NCBI GenBank assembly: GCA_944386415.1
Contig: CALXAY010000004.1
Coordinates: 1 to 64,000, forward strand
Direction: 5' to 3'
Length of the DNA stretch: 64,000 nt
DNA from: an uncultured Clostridia bacterium
Lineage (GTDB): Bacteria > Bacillota > Clostridia > TANB77 > CAG-508
Position numbers and translations under genes: made by a program. The notes under the pieces were generated by a model. That model made no database searches. It was not told the DNA's origin and saw only the letters and a program-made list of their open reading frames with translations. This document shows positions 28,222-37,721 of this stretch, piece after piece (position 1 is the first letter of the stretch; the number at the start of each line of letters is the position of its first letter).

Positions 28222-29094
28222 TTATGAAGATGGATGTGATGAAGGATTTTTTAAATCATAAATTTCTTCAACATCTTCATTTTGATATATTTCTTTATAT
28301 AAATCATAAATATCATAAATTTTACCCATACTTGTAATAAATGAGAGAGTATTAATTGGCTTTTCTGTAATAGTTCCTGTTTTTACATTTCTGTAATAAA
28401 CCATTTTTTGTTCTTTATTGAATAAAATCCTATCATTTGGAGCTTCCATTTCATTAGATGTTGCAACATAAATATATTCGTCTTTTAATTTCTCATTTTT
28501 TACAATAGGACGTCTACCAAGTTCTATTCTGTAATCACATTTACTATCAGCTACATGTAAATACCAACTATTTGCAAAATCATTAATCTCTACTTCAAAA
28601 CTATAGCCTAAAGTATCATTATAAATTATTAAAACTGGTTTCGAGTTCTGGAAAAAGTTTTCACCATATTCTTTTTCATAATTTTTTCTATCTTCATCAG
28701 AAATATCCCAATAAATAAATAAAGTGTTAGGTGTCTGAGCCAAAACTTTTACAATAGTTTGATTATAACGATAAGGTAAATCATAATATTCTACTGGCTC
28801 TACTTTTTTAGATTTGGTTGCTACCTTTTTTCTTGTTGTTGTTTTTTTAGTAGTAGATTTTTTTGTTGTAGTAGTACTTTTAGTTGCAGTCTTTTTAGAA
28901 GTAGCAGTAGTTTTTTTCCTTGTAGATGTAGATGATTTTTTTGTAGTTGTTTTTGCTTCTTTTTTTATAGGTTCTTCTTTACTTTTTGTTGTTTTTTTAG
29001 TTGTAACAGCTTTTTTAGTAGAAGTAGATTTTACTTTTTTTGCTTCTTTTTCTTTATTTTCTGATTCAATTTGTTCTTTTGTTCTTCTTGGCAT
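28222..29094 (-). CDS. DUF4912 protein with a Lys/Thr-rich N-terminus
   Basis: The 290-residue product has a low-complexity basic tail (about residues 1-95, runs of K, T and S resembling histone H1-like tails) and then a DUF4912 domain: LPYRYNQTIVKVLAQTPNTL, FIYWDISDEDRKNYE and RIELGRRPIV. The DUF4912 fold is thought to bind carbohydrate, which fits the neighbouring GH57 enzyme. On the minus strand AGGAGG precedes ATG 29094. Confidence 0.85.
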   Translation of the reverse strand: MPRRTKEQIESENKEKEAKKVKSTSTKKAVTTKKTTKSKEEPIKKEAKTTTKKSSTSTRKKTTATSKKTATKSTTTTKKSTTKKTTTRKKVATKSKKVEPVEYYDLPYRYNQTIVKVLAQTPNTLFIYWDISDEDRKNYEKEYGENFFQNSKPVLIIYNDTLGYSFEVEINDFANSWYLHVADSKCDYRIELGRRPIVKNEKLKDEYIYVATSNEMEAPNDRILFNKEQKMVYYRNVKTGTITEKPINTLSFITSMGKIYDIYDLYKEIYQNEDVEEIYDLKNPSSHPSS

Positions 29095-29220
29095 TTTAAT
29101 CCTCCTATGTAATCTCTAAACTTTCCTTTATATATTATACTAAAACGAAAATAAATTCAAGACTAAAAAGTAACTTTTTTAAAATATATTTTATAAAAGC
29201 TAAAAAACAAATAAACTAAA

Positions 29221-29248
29221 AAATAAAGAGCAAGTATACTCTTTATTT
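29221..29248 (-). terminator. Terminator of the acyltransferase-fold gene
   Basis: AAATAAAGAG pairs with CTCTTTATTT. It overlaps the minus-strand stop codon and is followed there by a T-rich run. Confidence 0.75.
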
Positions 29249-30095
29249 AACATCTTTTTTTGATATTCCGTGTTGTTCTAAAAGTTCCGGACGATTTAAA
29301 TATCTGATGAAAGATCTAAAAGAAGAAGCATAATAATATCCATCACAAATTCTTTCATCTCCAACAAAGGCAATTGTAATACATTTTTCTTTTCTTATTT
29401 CATCATCTTCATAGATATAACTTTTTTTCTTTTTACCCATAGCAAAAAACATGCTAGTTGTACCAAAGTTATATAAATGATGGTAAATAGTATCTATACC
29501 AAGTGAACCAACATTAGTAAGAAATGCACTTGTGTGAAATGGACTAGCATTAATTATTTTTCTTGGCAATAAACCATGCTTATCTAAAAATCTAAATGTG
29601 TTTACTGCAAATTTGACTATAACTGTTGGAGTTTTCGATAAAGCACCTGCTAAATTATCTGTATTATTGGAAGTAGCAGTATCTTTGTTTTGTTTTATTG
29701 CACATTCCAACTTATCTTTTATTTCAAAGATGTTTTCAGTTCCATCATATCTGATTTTTAAAGTAGTCTCTTGTCCATCATCTGATAAACTTTTCTTGAT
29801 TGCAAGTGAAAGATATATTCCATCTCTTGCATATAATCTACCGGTTCATTGCAAATCTATTTAAAGAAGGACGTTCTGCAATTATTCTAACAACAGTTGC
29901 ATAAATAATATCCATATATGATAATCTTATTCCTTCCTCTAATTTTTTAGAAATATATTCATCCATTCCATTTAAAACAATATCTTGTTTAAAATATACC
30001 TGTGAATCATTTCTTGTAAGCATAACATTTGGTATTATTTTAAAAAATGGTGGAACATTTTTTATTTTTCTCCCGTCTGATCTGTATCCAAACAT
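29243..30095 (-). CDS. 2-oxoacid dehydrogenase acyltransferase/CAT-fold protein, recoded at CGG 29843
   Basis: The joined product has 283 residues. Before the shift it reads PPFFKIIPNVMLTRNDSQVYF and ends PSLNRFAMN; the zero frame then meets CGG and an immediate TAG. Skipping the C gives FAMN-GRLYARDGIYLSLAI, and the frame continues with AFVGDERICDGYYYASSF, which matches the C-terminal DG region of the chloramphenicol acetyltransferase-like fold. The usual HHxxxDG histidines are replaced, so catalysis is uncertain. No lipoyl domain is present. The binding site AAAAAGGG is moderate. This family of lone catalytic domains is common in gut Clostridia. Confidence 0.82.
29840..29843 (-). other. +1 recoding site, AAC-C-GGT in the acyltransferase-fold gene
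   Basis: On the minus strand codon 85 is CGG (29843-29841), followed at once by TAG. Skipping C29843 restores a 283-residue protein. The context AACCGGTAGATTA is identical to that in murT. Confidence 0.85.
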
Positions 30096-30315
30096 TTTAA
30101 AACCCTTTTTATTTTTTATAAAAATGTTGTATAAAATTATATAAACAATTTATAAATATTTTATTAAATTTTAAATGATTTTTAATAAAAAAGTCAAGAA
30201 TAATGTCGAAAATAGTAGAATAAAAATAATTTTATATATTTCTACTATAAAATAATACAAATACTGTAAAAAAGATAATAGTTTTATATTAAAAGTTTTT
30301 GACCGCTTATTCTAA

Positions 30316-30344
30316 TTGAAAAAATAAAAAATAACATATATAAT
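30316..30344 (+). promoter_or_regulatory. Promoter of accD-accA-fabI
   Basis: TTGAAA (30316-30321) and TATAAT (30339-30344) with a 17-base spacer, 40 bases before accD. The preceding 220 bases are AT-rich, and I see nothing else in them. Confidence 0.8.
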
Positions 30345-30384
30345 AACAAAAGTTAGAACATATTACTGTAAAGGAGGAAAAACC

Positions 30385-31242
30385 TTGATAATAGATAAAG
30401 TAAAAAAGTTAAACGCAGAAGAAAAAGTGAAGGTAAGAAATGAAAAAGCATCAGATAGAATGATTGGAAAATGGGTTAAATGTGATAATTGTAAAGAAAT
30501 AATTTACAAAGAAGATTTTCATAAAAATTTAAGTGTATGTCCTAATTGTGGAAAACATTTCAGATTATCAGCAAGAAGAAGAATAAAACAAATAGCAGAT
30601 GAAGGAACATTTGAAGAAATAGGTGGAGACATATTAACAAAAGATCCATTGAATTTTGAAGGATATTTAAAAAAAGTAGAAAGTTTGAAAGAAAAAACTA
30701 AAATAGATGAAGCAGTGAAATGTGGAACATGTGAAATCGAAGGACAAAAAGCAGTTTTAGGAGTAATGGACGGAAATTTTCTTATGGGAAGTATGGGGGA
30801 AGCTGTTGGTGAAAGAATAACCTTAGCAATTGAAACAGCAATAAAAAAGAAGTTACCATTAATAATGTTTTGCGTATCAGGCGGAGCAAGAATGCAAGAA
30901 GGAATAGTATCATTAATGCAAATGGCAAAGACATCAGCAGCAATAGCAAAATTAAATGAACATGGTCTTTTATACATATCAGTACTAACAGATCCAACAA
31001 CAGGAGGAGTAACAGCAAGTTTTGCAAGTTTAGGAGATATTATTTTAGCAGAGCCAAAAGCATTAATTGGGTTTGCAGGACCAAGAGTTATAGAACAAAC
31101 AATAAAACAAAAGCTACCAGAAGGATTCCAACGTTCAGAATTTTTACTAGAACATGGTTTCATAGATAAAATTGTAGAAAGAAAAGATATGAAAGAAACA
31201 CTAGCAAAACTTATTAGACTACATACTAAAGGGGGAAAATAA
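30385..31242 (+). CDS. accD: Acetyl-CoA carboxylase carboxyltransferase subunit beta
   Basis: With AccA this forms the transferase that moves the carboxyl group from biotin to acetyl-CoA. The 285-residue product has the N-terminal zinc ribbon (C33, C36, C52, C55), then [43 protein letters not shown] and [21 protein letters not shown], each family-typical. The start is a TTG, fixed by AAGGAGG seven bases upstream. accA follows after one base, indicating coupled translation. Confidence 0.96.
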   Translation: MIIDKVKKLNAEEKVKVRNEKASDRMIGKWVKCDNCKEIIYKEDFHKNLSVCPNCGKHFRLSARRRIKQIADEGTFEEIGGDILTKDPLNFEGYLKKVESLKEKTKIDEAVKCGTCEIEGQKAVLGVMDGNFLMGSMGEAVGERITLAIETAIKKKLPLIMFCVSGGARMQEGIVSLMQMAKTSAAIAKLNEHGLLYISVLTDPTTGGVTASFASLGDIILAEPKALIGFAGPRVIEQTIKQKLPEGFQRSEFLLEHGFIDKIVERKDMKETLAKLIRLHTKGGK

Positions 31243-31243
31243 A

Positions 31244-32032
31244 ATGTCAAAAATAACAGCATGGGATAAAGTAACTTTAGCAAGACAATTAGATAGACCA
31301 AAATCTTTAGATTATATAAATTCTTTATTTGAAGATTTTATAGAACTTCATGGGGATAGAAATTTTGGAGATGACAAGTCTATTGTTGGAGGAATAGCAA
31401 CTTTAGATGGAAAACCAATAACTGTAATAGGAGAGCAAAAAGGAAAAAACGTAAAAGAAAATATGGAAAGAAACTTTGGTATGCCAGAGCCAGAAGGATA
31501 TAGAAAAGCACTAAGATTAATGAAACAAGCAGAAAAGTTTAAAAGACCAATAATAACATTTATAGATACACCAGGAGCATATCCAGGAATGGGAGCAGAA
31601 GAAAGAGGACAAGGAGAAGCAATAGCAAAAAATTTGATGGAAATGGCAAGGATAAAAGTACCAATAATATGCATTGTAATTGGTGAAGGCTCAAGTGGAG
31701 GAGCTTTAGCAATAGGTGTTGGAGATAAAGTAGTAATGCTTGAAAATGCTGTATACTCTATTCTTTCACCTGAAGGATTTGCAAGTATATTATACAAAGA
31801 TTCAAGTAAAGCAAAAGAGGCGGCAGAAAATATGAAATTAACAGCAAATGATTTGAAAAAATTAGGAATAATTGATAAAATAATCAAAGAACCAGAAAAT
31901 GGTGCACAAAATGACTTTGATACAATAGTAAATGATATAAAGAAATACCTAGTTCAAAATATAAAAAAACTAGAAGAATTAACGGAAAAAGAATTATTAA
32001 ATCAGAGATATGAAAAATTTAGAAATATGTAA
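31244..32032 (+). CDS. accA: Acetyl-CoA carboxylase carboxyltransferase subunit alpha
   Basis: The 262-residue product carries [60 protein letters not shown] and [15 protein letters not shown], all characteristic of AccA. GGGGG precedes the ATG. No accB, accC or further fab genes are in the window, so the remaining carboxylase subunits are encoded elsewhere. Confidence 0.96.
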   Translation: MSKITAWDKVTLARQLDRPKSLDYINSLFEDFIELHGDRNFGDDKSIVGGIATLDGKPITVIGEQKGKNVKENMERNFGMPEPEGYRKALRLMKQAEKFKRPIITFIDTPGAYPGMGAEERGQGEAIAKNLMEMARIKVPIICIVIGEGSSGGALAIGVGDKVVMLENAVYSILSPEGFASILYKDSSKAKEAAENMKLTANDLKKLGIIDKIIKEPENGAQNDFDTIVNDIKKYLVQNIKKLEELTEKELLNQRYEKFRNM

Positions 32033-32033
32033 T

Positions 32034-32085
32034 GTCCAATTGGGGACGTTTCCTTTTGGACATTTTGCCCAATTAGGGACACTTT
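32034..32085. repeat. Short GTCC/GGGAC element after accA
   Basis: The stretch contains GTCCAATTGGGGAC, TTTTGGACATTTTG and CCCAATTAGGGACAC, partly self-complementary and richer in G and C than its surroundings. It looks like a fragment of an intergenic repeat and may act as a terminator. I see no second copy in this window. Confidence 0.45.
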
Positions 32086-32131
32086 ATAGTAAAGGATAAT
32101 AAAAATTAAATAAAAACAAGGAGGAATTAAA

Positions 32132-32902
32132 ATGATTTTAAAAGGAAAAAAAGTAGTAATTATGGGAGTAAGAAACAAATGGAGTATAGCTTGGGGTGCA
32201 GCTATGTCAGCTTATGAGCAAGGAGCAGAAGTTATTTGCACTTGTGCAGAAGAAAATTTGGAAAAAGTAAACAAATTATTAGAAGAATTACCAGGTTCAA
32301 AAGCATATGCATTAGGAGATGTAAGTTATGATGAAAATATCGAAAAATGTTTAGATGAAATAAAGAAAAATCATGGTAAAGTAGATGGAGTTCTACATGC
32401 AATAGCACATGCCAATTCAGAAGATTTAAGAAATGATTTCATTTTAACTTCAAGAGATGGATTTGCTCATGCAAATGATGTAAGTAGCTATTCATTAATC
32501 GCAATAGTTAGAATGCTAAAAGAGAAAGATATGTTAAATGAAGGAGCAAGTATTGTAGCTTATACATATTATGGTTCTGAAAAAGCAATAGAAGGATATA
32601 ATGTAATGGGTGTTGCAAAAGCGGCACTAGAAGCAAGCATTAGATACTTAGCAAGAGATTTAGGAAAAGATGGTATGAGAATAAACGGAATTTCAGCAGG
32701 ACCAATCAAAACATTATCAGCAAAAGGAATCAAAGATTTTAATTCAATATTAGATGTAGTAGAAGAAAGAGCTCCATTACATCAAAATGTAACACCATCG
32801 CAAGTAGGGGATAGCACAGCATTTCTATTTAGCAATTTATCAAGTGCTATCACAGGAGAAATTATTCATGTAGACAATGGATTTTCAACAGTAGGTGTGT
32901 AG
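32132..32902 (+). CDS. fabI: Enoyl-[acyl-carrier-protein] reductase (FabI)
   Basis: FabI performs the last reduction of each fatty acid elongation round. The 256-residue product has GVRNKWSIAWGAA near residue 12 (nucleotide loop), HAIAHANSEDL, the catalytic tyrosines and lysine in YTYYGSEKAIEGYNVMGVAKA (written here to residue 20 only, K follows), and NGISAGPIKTLSAKGI. AGGAGG precedes the ATG. It follows accA after about 100 bases and the repeat above, and shares the pathway. Confidence 0.95.
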   Translation: MILKGKKVVIMGVRNKWSIAWGAAMSAYEQGAEVICTCAEENLEKVNKLLEELPGSKAYALGDVSYDENIEKCLDEIKKNHGKVDGVLHAIAHANSEDLRNDFILTSRDGFAHANDVSSYSLIAIVRMLKEKDMLNEGASIVAYTYYGSEKAIEGYNVMGVAKAALEASIRYLARDLGKDGMRINGISAGPIKTLSAKGIKDFNSILDVVEERAPLHQNVTPSQVGDSTAFLFSNLSSAITGEIIHVDNGFSTVGV

Positions 32903-32919
32903 TACATCGAAATAAATTT

Positions 32920-32948
32920 AAAGTATAGAAATTTCTATACTTTTTTTA
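32920..32948 (+). terminator. Terminator of fabI
   Basis: AAAGTATAGAAA and TTTCTATACTTT form a perfect palindrome followed by seven Ts. Confidence 0.85.
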
Positions 32949-32957
32949 TGAATAAAA

Positions 32958-32992
32958 ATGCTGTTTTTTTCCCCCGTCCTAAAAAACAGCTT
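32958..32992. repeat. Dispersed CCGTCC hairpin, copy A
   Basis: GCTGTTTTTT and AAAAAACAGC pair around a loop containing CCCCCGTCCT. The same element recurs at 36997, 39157 and 60599. Confidence 0.8.
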
Positions 32993-33081
32993 TTTAGCTT
33001 TTTTGATTTTTTTTAGAATAAAGCTTTAAAAAAATGTAAAAATGGTATACAATAGTATAAAATGATTTTTAGGAGAGGAAT

Positions 33082-34773
33082 ATGAACAAAAAATGGCAAA
33101 TATACGAAACTAACAATGATAAGATAGAAGAACTTGTAAAAACTTATAAAATAAATAATTTACTTGCTACAATATTAATAAATAGAGGAATAGATAGTAA
33201 GGAAAAAATAAGACAGTTTTTAGAACCGACAAGACAAGATTTTTATAATCCATATTTAATGAAAGATATGGAAATTGCAGTAGAAAGAATTATAAGAGCA
33301 ATTAAAAATCAAGAAAAAGTTATAATCTATGGCGATTATGATGTAGACGGAATAACAAGTACAGTGGTTTTGAAAAAATTCTTAAAAGATTTAGGTCTAG
33401 AAGTTTCTTATTATATCCCAAATAGGTTAAGTGAAGGATATGGTTTAAATAATAAAGCTATTGAAAAAATAGTAAATAAAGGGTATTCACTAATGATAAC
33501 AGTGGATTGTGGAATATCAGCTATTGATGAGATTGATTATGCAAATTCATTAGGATTAGAAGTAATAGTGACAGATCATCATGAACCAAGTGAAGTTTTA
33601 CCAAAGGCTTTAGCAGTAGTAGATAATAAGAGAAAAGATAGCAACTATCCATTTAGAGATTTAGCAGGAGTAGGAGTAGCATTTAAGTTAACTCAAGCTT
33701 TAGGTATGAAACTAGGATTAAAAGAAGAAACATATCTAAAATATTTAGATATAGTATGTGTAGGGACAATATCAGATATAGTACCATTAGTTGATGAAAA
33801 TAGAGTAATTACTAAATTAGGGTTATTACTTGTAAGACAAACCAAAAATATTGGTTTAAAATCAATAATAAACTCATCAGGTTATAGTAAGATTGATTCA
33901 AATACAATCTCATTTGGAGTTGCTCCTAGAATAAATGCATGTGGAAGAATTGGAAAAGCAGAAGAAGCATTAGAACTACTTTTATCAACAGATATATATA
34001 AAGTAAATGAATTAACAAATAAACTTAGTGAGCATAATCGAGAAAGACAAGAAATAGAGAAGGACATATATGAAAGTGCAGTAGAAAAAATAGAAAAAAA
34101 TCATTTATATGAAAATAGAACGATAGTAGTAGGAGGTAAAGATTGGCATCATGGCGTAATTGGAATAGTCTCTTCTAAAATAACAGACTTGTATTTTAAA
34201 CCAAGCATCTTACTAAGTTTTGAAGAAGATGGGACAGGAAAAGGTTCAGGAAGAAGCATTCCAGGATTTGATTTACATGAAGTTCTAACTAAATGTCAAG
34301 ATACATTAGAAAAATTTGGTGGACATAGTATGGCGGTAGGTGTTACAATAAAAAAGGAAAACCTTGAAAAATTTGTAAAAGAGTTTGAAAAAATAGCAGA
34401 AGAAGAAAAAATAGAAGAGATTGTGCCAATTTTAAATGTAGATGCAAAAATAGATTTAAATTCTGTAGATAAGGACGTAATAGAAAGTTTAAAAGCATTA
34501 GAACCATTTGGAGAAGCAAACAAAATGCCTATATTTGCATTTAAAAATTTAAGAATAGATTCTATAAGAGCTTTATCAGAAGGAAAACATTTAAAACTTA
34601 CTTTGAAAGAAGATAACAAAATAATAAATGCAATTGGGTTTAACATGGGAGAATTAGCAGAAGAATATAGAATAGGAGATAAAATAGATGTAGCAGGAAT
34701 ATTAGAAATAAATACATTTAATGGAGTAGATAACTTGCAAATAAATATAAAGGATGTAATGAAATCAATATAG
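33082..34773 (+). CDS. recJ: Single-stranded-DNA exonuclease RecJ
   Basis: RecJ degrades single-stranded DNA 5' to 3' in recombination and repair. The 563-residue product has the DHH motifs IYGDYDVDGITSTVVL (about residues 82-97), TVDCGIS and VTDHHEPSEVLP, then VGTISDIVPL, GVAPRINACGRIGKAEEA, the DHHA1 part DWHHGVIGIVSSKI and SGRSIPGFDLHEVLTKC, and the C-terminal OB-fold. AGGAGAGG precedes the ATG. relA follows after 23 bases, a common pairing. Confidence 0.96.
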   Translation: MNKKWQIYETNNDKIEELVKTYKINNLLATILINRGIDSKEKIRQFLEPTRQDFYNPYLMKDMEIAVERIIRAIKNQEKVIIYGDYDVDGITSTVVLKKFLKDLGLEVSYYIPNRLSEGYGLNNKAIEKIVNKGYSLMITVDCGISAIDEIDYANSLGLEVIVTDHHEPSEVLPKALAVVDNKRKDSNYPFRDLAGVGVAFKLTQALGMKLGLKEETYLKYLDIVCVGTISDIVPLVDENRVITKLGLLLVRQTKNIGLKSIINSSGYSKIDSNTISFGVAPRINACGRIGKAEEALELLLSTDIYKVNELTNKLSEHNRERQEIEKDIYESAVEKIEKNHLYENRTIVVGGKDWHHGVIGIVSSKITDLYFKPSILLSFEEDGTGKGSGRSIPGFDLHEVLTKCQDTLEKFGGHSMAVGVTIKKENLEKFVKEFEKIAEEEKIEEIVPILNVDAKIDLNSVDKDVIESLKALEPFGEANKMPIFAFKNLRIDSIRALSEGKHLKLTLKEDNKIINAIGFNMGELAEEYRIGDKIDVAGILEINTFNGVDNLQINIKDVMKSI

Positions 34774-34796
34774 AGAAATAAAAAGGGGTGATTAAA

Positions 34797-36989
34797 TTGC
34801 AAGAACAACCAAATAAAACAATTCAGGATGTAATAGCTAAAAGAAAAGAACATTCAAGAAGAGTAGATAGTAAATTAATAATGAAAGCATATAATTACGC
34901 AAAAAGTCATCATGGAGAACAACTTAGAAAATCAGGAGAACCATACATAATTCATCCTCTTAACGTTGCATATATTTTAGCAGATATAGGGTTAGATGAC
35001 AGTACAATTGCAGCAGCTCTTTTACATGATGTAGTAGAAGATACAGATGTAACAAAAAACGATATAACAAAGGAATTTAGTGAAGAAATATCAGAAATGG
35101 TAGCAGGAGTTACAAAACTTGGAAATATTTCTTTTGCATCAGTAGAAGAACAACAAGTAGAAGATTATAGAAAAATGTTCTTAGCAATGGGAAAAGATAT
35201 AAGAGTTATCTTAATAAAACTAGCAGATAGACTTCATAATATGAGAACTCTAAAATATTTAAAAAGAGATAGACAAATAGCAATTAGTAAAGAAACAATG
35301 GACTTGTATGCACCACTTGCAAATAGACTAGGGTTATATTCTCTAAAATGGGAACTAGAAGATTTAGCATTTAAATATTTATATCCAGATGAATACCATG
35401 AAGTGGTTGAAGGAATTAATAAAAAAAGAGAAGAAAGATTACAATTTATAGAAAAAATAATGTCAGATATAAGATTAGCACTAAAGAAGAATAGAATTGA
35501 TGCAGAAGTGACTGGAAGAGCAAAGCATTTATATAGTATTTACAGAAAAATGAAAAGAGATAATAAAACATTAGATCAAATATATGATTTGTTTGCCTTA
35601 AGAATTTTAGTTAACTCTGTAAAAGATTGTTATGCAGCACTAGGAGTAGTACATGAATTATATAGTCCTATGCCAGGAAGATTCAAAGATTATATAGCAG
35701 TTCCAAAACCTAATATGTACCAATCAATACATACAACATTATTAGGAGAAAATGGAACGCCTTTTGAAGTACAAATACGTACTTATGAAATGCACCATAT
35801 AGCAGAATATGGTATTGCAGCACATTGGGTATATAAAGAAGCAAGTTATTTTGGGAAAAAACAATCTATAAAAGTTACAGATGATAAATTAGCATGGCTT
35901 CGTGAAACATTAGAATGGCAAAAAGATATGCAAGACCCACAAGAATTTTTAGAGACTCTAAAAACAGAACTATTTGAAGACGAAGTATATGTATTTACGC
36001 CAAAAGGAAAAATTATTGTACTTCCTAGAGGAGCAACTCCAATAGATTTTGCATATAGCATACATCAGGAAATTGGAAATAAAATGACAGGATGTAAAAT
36101 AAATAGTAAGATGATGCCAATTGTGACACCTTTGAAAAATGGTGATATAGTAGATATTATAACATCAGAAAATTCTAAAGGACCAAGTAGAGACTGGCTT
36201 AAGTTTGTAAAGAGTTCAAGTGCAAAAAACAAAATAAAATCTTGGTTTAAGAAAGCTTTAAAAGCAGAAAATATTGAAAAAGGAAAAGAGTTAATAGAAA
36301 GAGAATTAAAAAGAATAGGATTTACACATTCAGATTTATTTAAGAACCAATATGTAGAACCTATGATGAAAAAATATAATTATAAGAATTTAGACGAAAT
36401 GTATTTGGCTGTTGGATTTGGAGCAAATTCAGCAGGAAAAGTAATTGCAAGACTATTACAAGAATATAGAAAAGAACATGAGGAAGAAGAAGTAGAAGAA
36501 AAAATAAAAGAGCTTGCTAAAGCAAAACAAAGAAAACCAAAAGCTTCAAGTTCTGGAATTATAGTAAAAGGAATAGATAATTGTTTAGTAAAACTATCAA
36601 AATGCTGTAATCCACTTCCAGGTGATGAAATAGTGGGGTATATTACTAAAGGAAGAGGCGTATCTGTACATAGAAAAGATTGTCCTAATATTAAAAGTTT
36701 AATTTCCGAAGAAAATAGAATGATAGATGTAGAATGGTATGTAGAAAATAAAGAGAATTATCAAGCAGATATTGAAATTCATTCAAATGATAGATCAGGT
36801 TTATTATTAGATATATTAAAAGAAATTGGAACAACTAAAGCAACAATATTAGGAGTAAAAACAAAGACAACAAAAGAAAGACTTGCAATTATAGATATAA
36901 CTTTAGAAGTACATGGACTAGACGAATTAAATAAAGCAATTAAAGCAATAAGAAAGGTAGATAGTGTATATGATGTAAGACGTGTTTAA
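34797..36989 (+). CDS. relA: RelA/SpoT-type (p)ppGpp synthetase/hydrolase
   Basis: The enzyme makes and degrades (p)ppGpp in the stringent response. The 730-residue product has the HD hydrolase domain (PYIIHPLNVAYILADIGL, LLHDVVEDTD), the synthetase domain (GRFKDYIAVPKPNMYQSIHT), a TGS domain (YVFTPKGKIIVLPRGATPI) and a C-terminal zinc-finger/ACT region (KLSKCCNPLPGDEIVGYIT). Start TTG 34797 is chosen because AGGGGTG lies 8 bases upstream; a GTG at 34788 lies inside that site. Confidence 0.95.
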   Translation: MQEQPNKTIQDVIAKRKEHSRRVDSKLIMKAYNYAKSHHGEQLRKSGEPYIIHPLNVAYILADIGLDDSTIAAALLHDVVEDTDVTKNDITKEFSEEISEMVAGVTKLGNISFASVEEQQVEDYRKMFLAMGKDIRVILIKLADRLHNMRTLKYLKRDRQIAISKETMDLYAPLANRLGLYSLKWELEDLAFKYLYPDEYHEVVEGINKKREERLQFIEKIMSDIRLALKKNRIDAEVTGRAKHLYSIYRKMKRDNKTLDQIYDLFALRILVNSVKDCYAALGVVHELYSPMPGRFKDYIAVPKPNMYQSIHTTLLGENGTPFEVQIRTYEMHHIAEYGIAAHWVYKEASYFGKKQSIKVTDDKLAWLRETLEWQKDMQDPQEFLETLKTELFEDEVYVFTPKGKIIVLPRGATPIDFAYSIHQEIGNKMTGCKINSKMMPIVTPLKNGDIVDIITSENSKGPSRDWLKFVKSSSAKNKIKSWFKKALKAENIEKGKELIERELKRIGFTHSDLFKNQYVEPMMKKYNYKNLDEMYLAVGFGANSAGKVIARLLQEYRKEHEEEEVEEKIKELAKAKQRKPKASSSGIIVKGIDNCLVKLSKCCNPLPGDEIVGYITKGRGVSVHRKDCPNIKSLISEENRMIDVEWYVENKENYQADIEIHSNDRSGLLLDILKEIGTTKATILGVKTKTTKERLAIIDITLEVHGLDELNKAIKAIRKVDSVYDVRRV

Positions 36990-36996
36990 AAAAATA

Positions 36997-37025
36997 ACTG
37001 TTTTTTGGGACGGGGTTAAAAAACA
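36997..37025. repeat. Dispersed CCGTCC hairpin, copy B (inverted)
   Basis: CTGTTTTTT, GGGACGGGG and AAAAAACA follow the relA stop. The core is the reverse complement of copy D (ACCCCGTCCC at 60600), so the element occurs in both orientations. Position suggests a terminator. Confidence 0.7.
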
Positions 37026-37052
37026 TCATATAAAACTAGAAAGGAAAGAAGA

Positions 37053-37700
37053 ATGATACTAAAAGAACTAAAGATTAATACTTGGGTAGGTGACCCAACA
37101 AATTGTTATATTATTTTTGATGAAAAATCAAAAGAAACTATGGTAATAGACCCAGCAGAAGATAGCGATAAGATAGAAGAACTAATTAATATATTAGGAG
37201 GAAAGTTAAAATATATATATTTAACTCATTGCCATGGAGACCACATAGTTGGTGTACCATACTTAAAACAAAAATGTGGAGGAAAAATTTTAATACATTT
37301 TGAAGATAGCGAAGGTTTAAATAATGCTAAGATAAATCTAACACCTTATATATTGGAAAAACAGATAGAATTAGAAGCGGATTCTAGAATCGAAGATGGA
37401 GATTTAATACATTTGGGAGATTTAGAATTTAGAGTAATTCACACACCAGGACATACTAAAGGGTGTACGTCTCTTTATTGTGAAAAAGAGGCTTGTGTAT
37501 TTACAGGAGATACATTATTTAGAGGTACATGGGGAAGAACTGATTGTCCAACTGGAAGTATAGAAGAAATTATGGACTCAATAACAAAGAAACTATTAGT
37601 GCTTCCAGATGATACTATATGTTATCCAGGCCATGGACTAAGTACTAAAATAAAAGATGAGAAACCAATTTATCTAGAATTAAAACCAAAATTAATATAA
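37053..37700 (+). CDS. MBL-fold metallohydrolase (glyoxalase II-like)
   Basis: The 215-residue product has the metal motif THCHGDHIVG (about residues 58-67), HTPGHTKGCTSLYC, FTGDTLFRGTWGRTDCPTGS and CYPGHG, as in the hydroxyacylglutathione hydrolase-like group. The substrate is unknown; members lacking the C-terminal glyoxalase domain act on varied thioesters. AAAGGAAAG precedes the ATG. hisS follows after 21 bases; a gene of this family before hisS is a common Firmicutes neighbour. Confidence 0.9.
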   Translation: MILKELKINTWVGDPTNCYIIFDEKSKETMVIDPAEDSDKIEELINILGGKLKYIYLTHCHGDHIVGVPYLKQKCGGKILIHFEDSEGLNNAKINLTPYILEKQIELEADSRIEDGDLIHLGDLEFRVIHTPGHTKGCTSLYCEKEACVFTGDTLFRGTWGRTDCPTGSIEEIMDSITKKLLVLPDDTICYPGHGLSTKIKDEKPIYLELKPKLI

Positions 37701-37721
37701 AATATAGAAGGGAGAAATGAA

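Noticed and set aside
30519..31301. Long minus-strand open frame of 260 codons opposite accD
   Set aside because: It is the mirror of a well-supported accD gene, lacks a ribosome site and has no recognisable protein text. The same holds for other long frames opposite accA, nrdD and uvrA.
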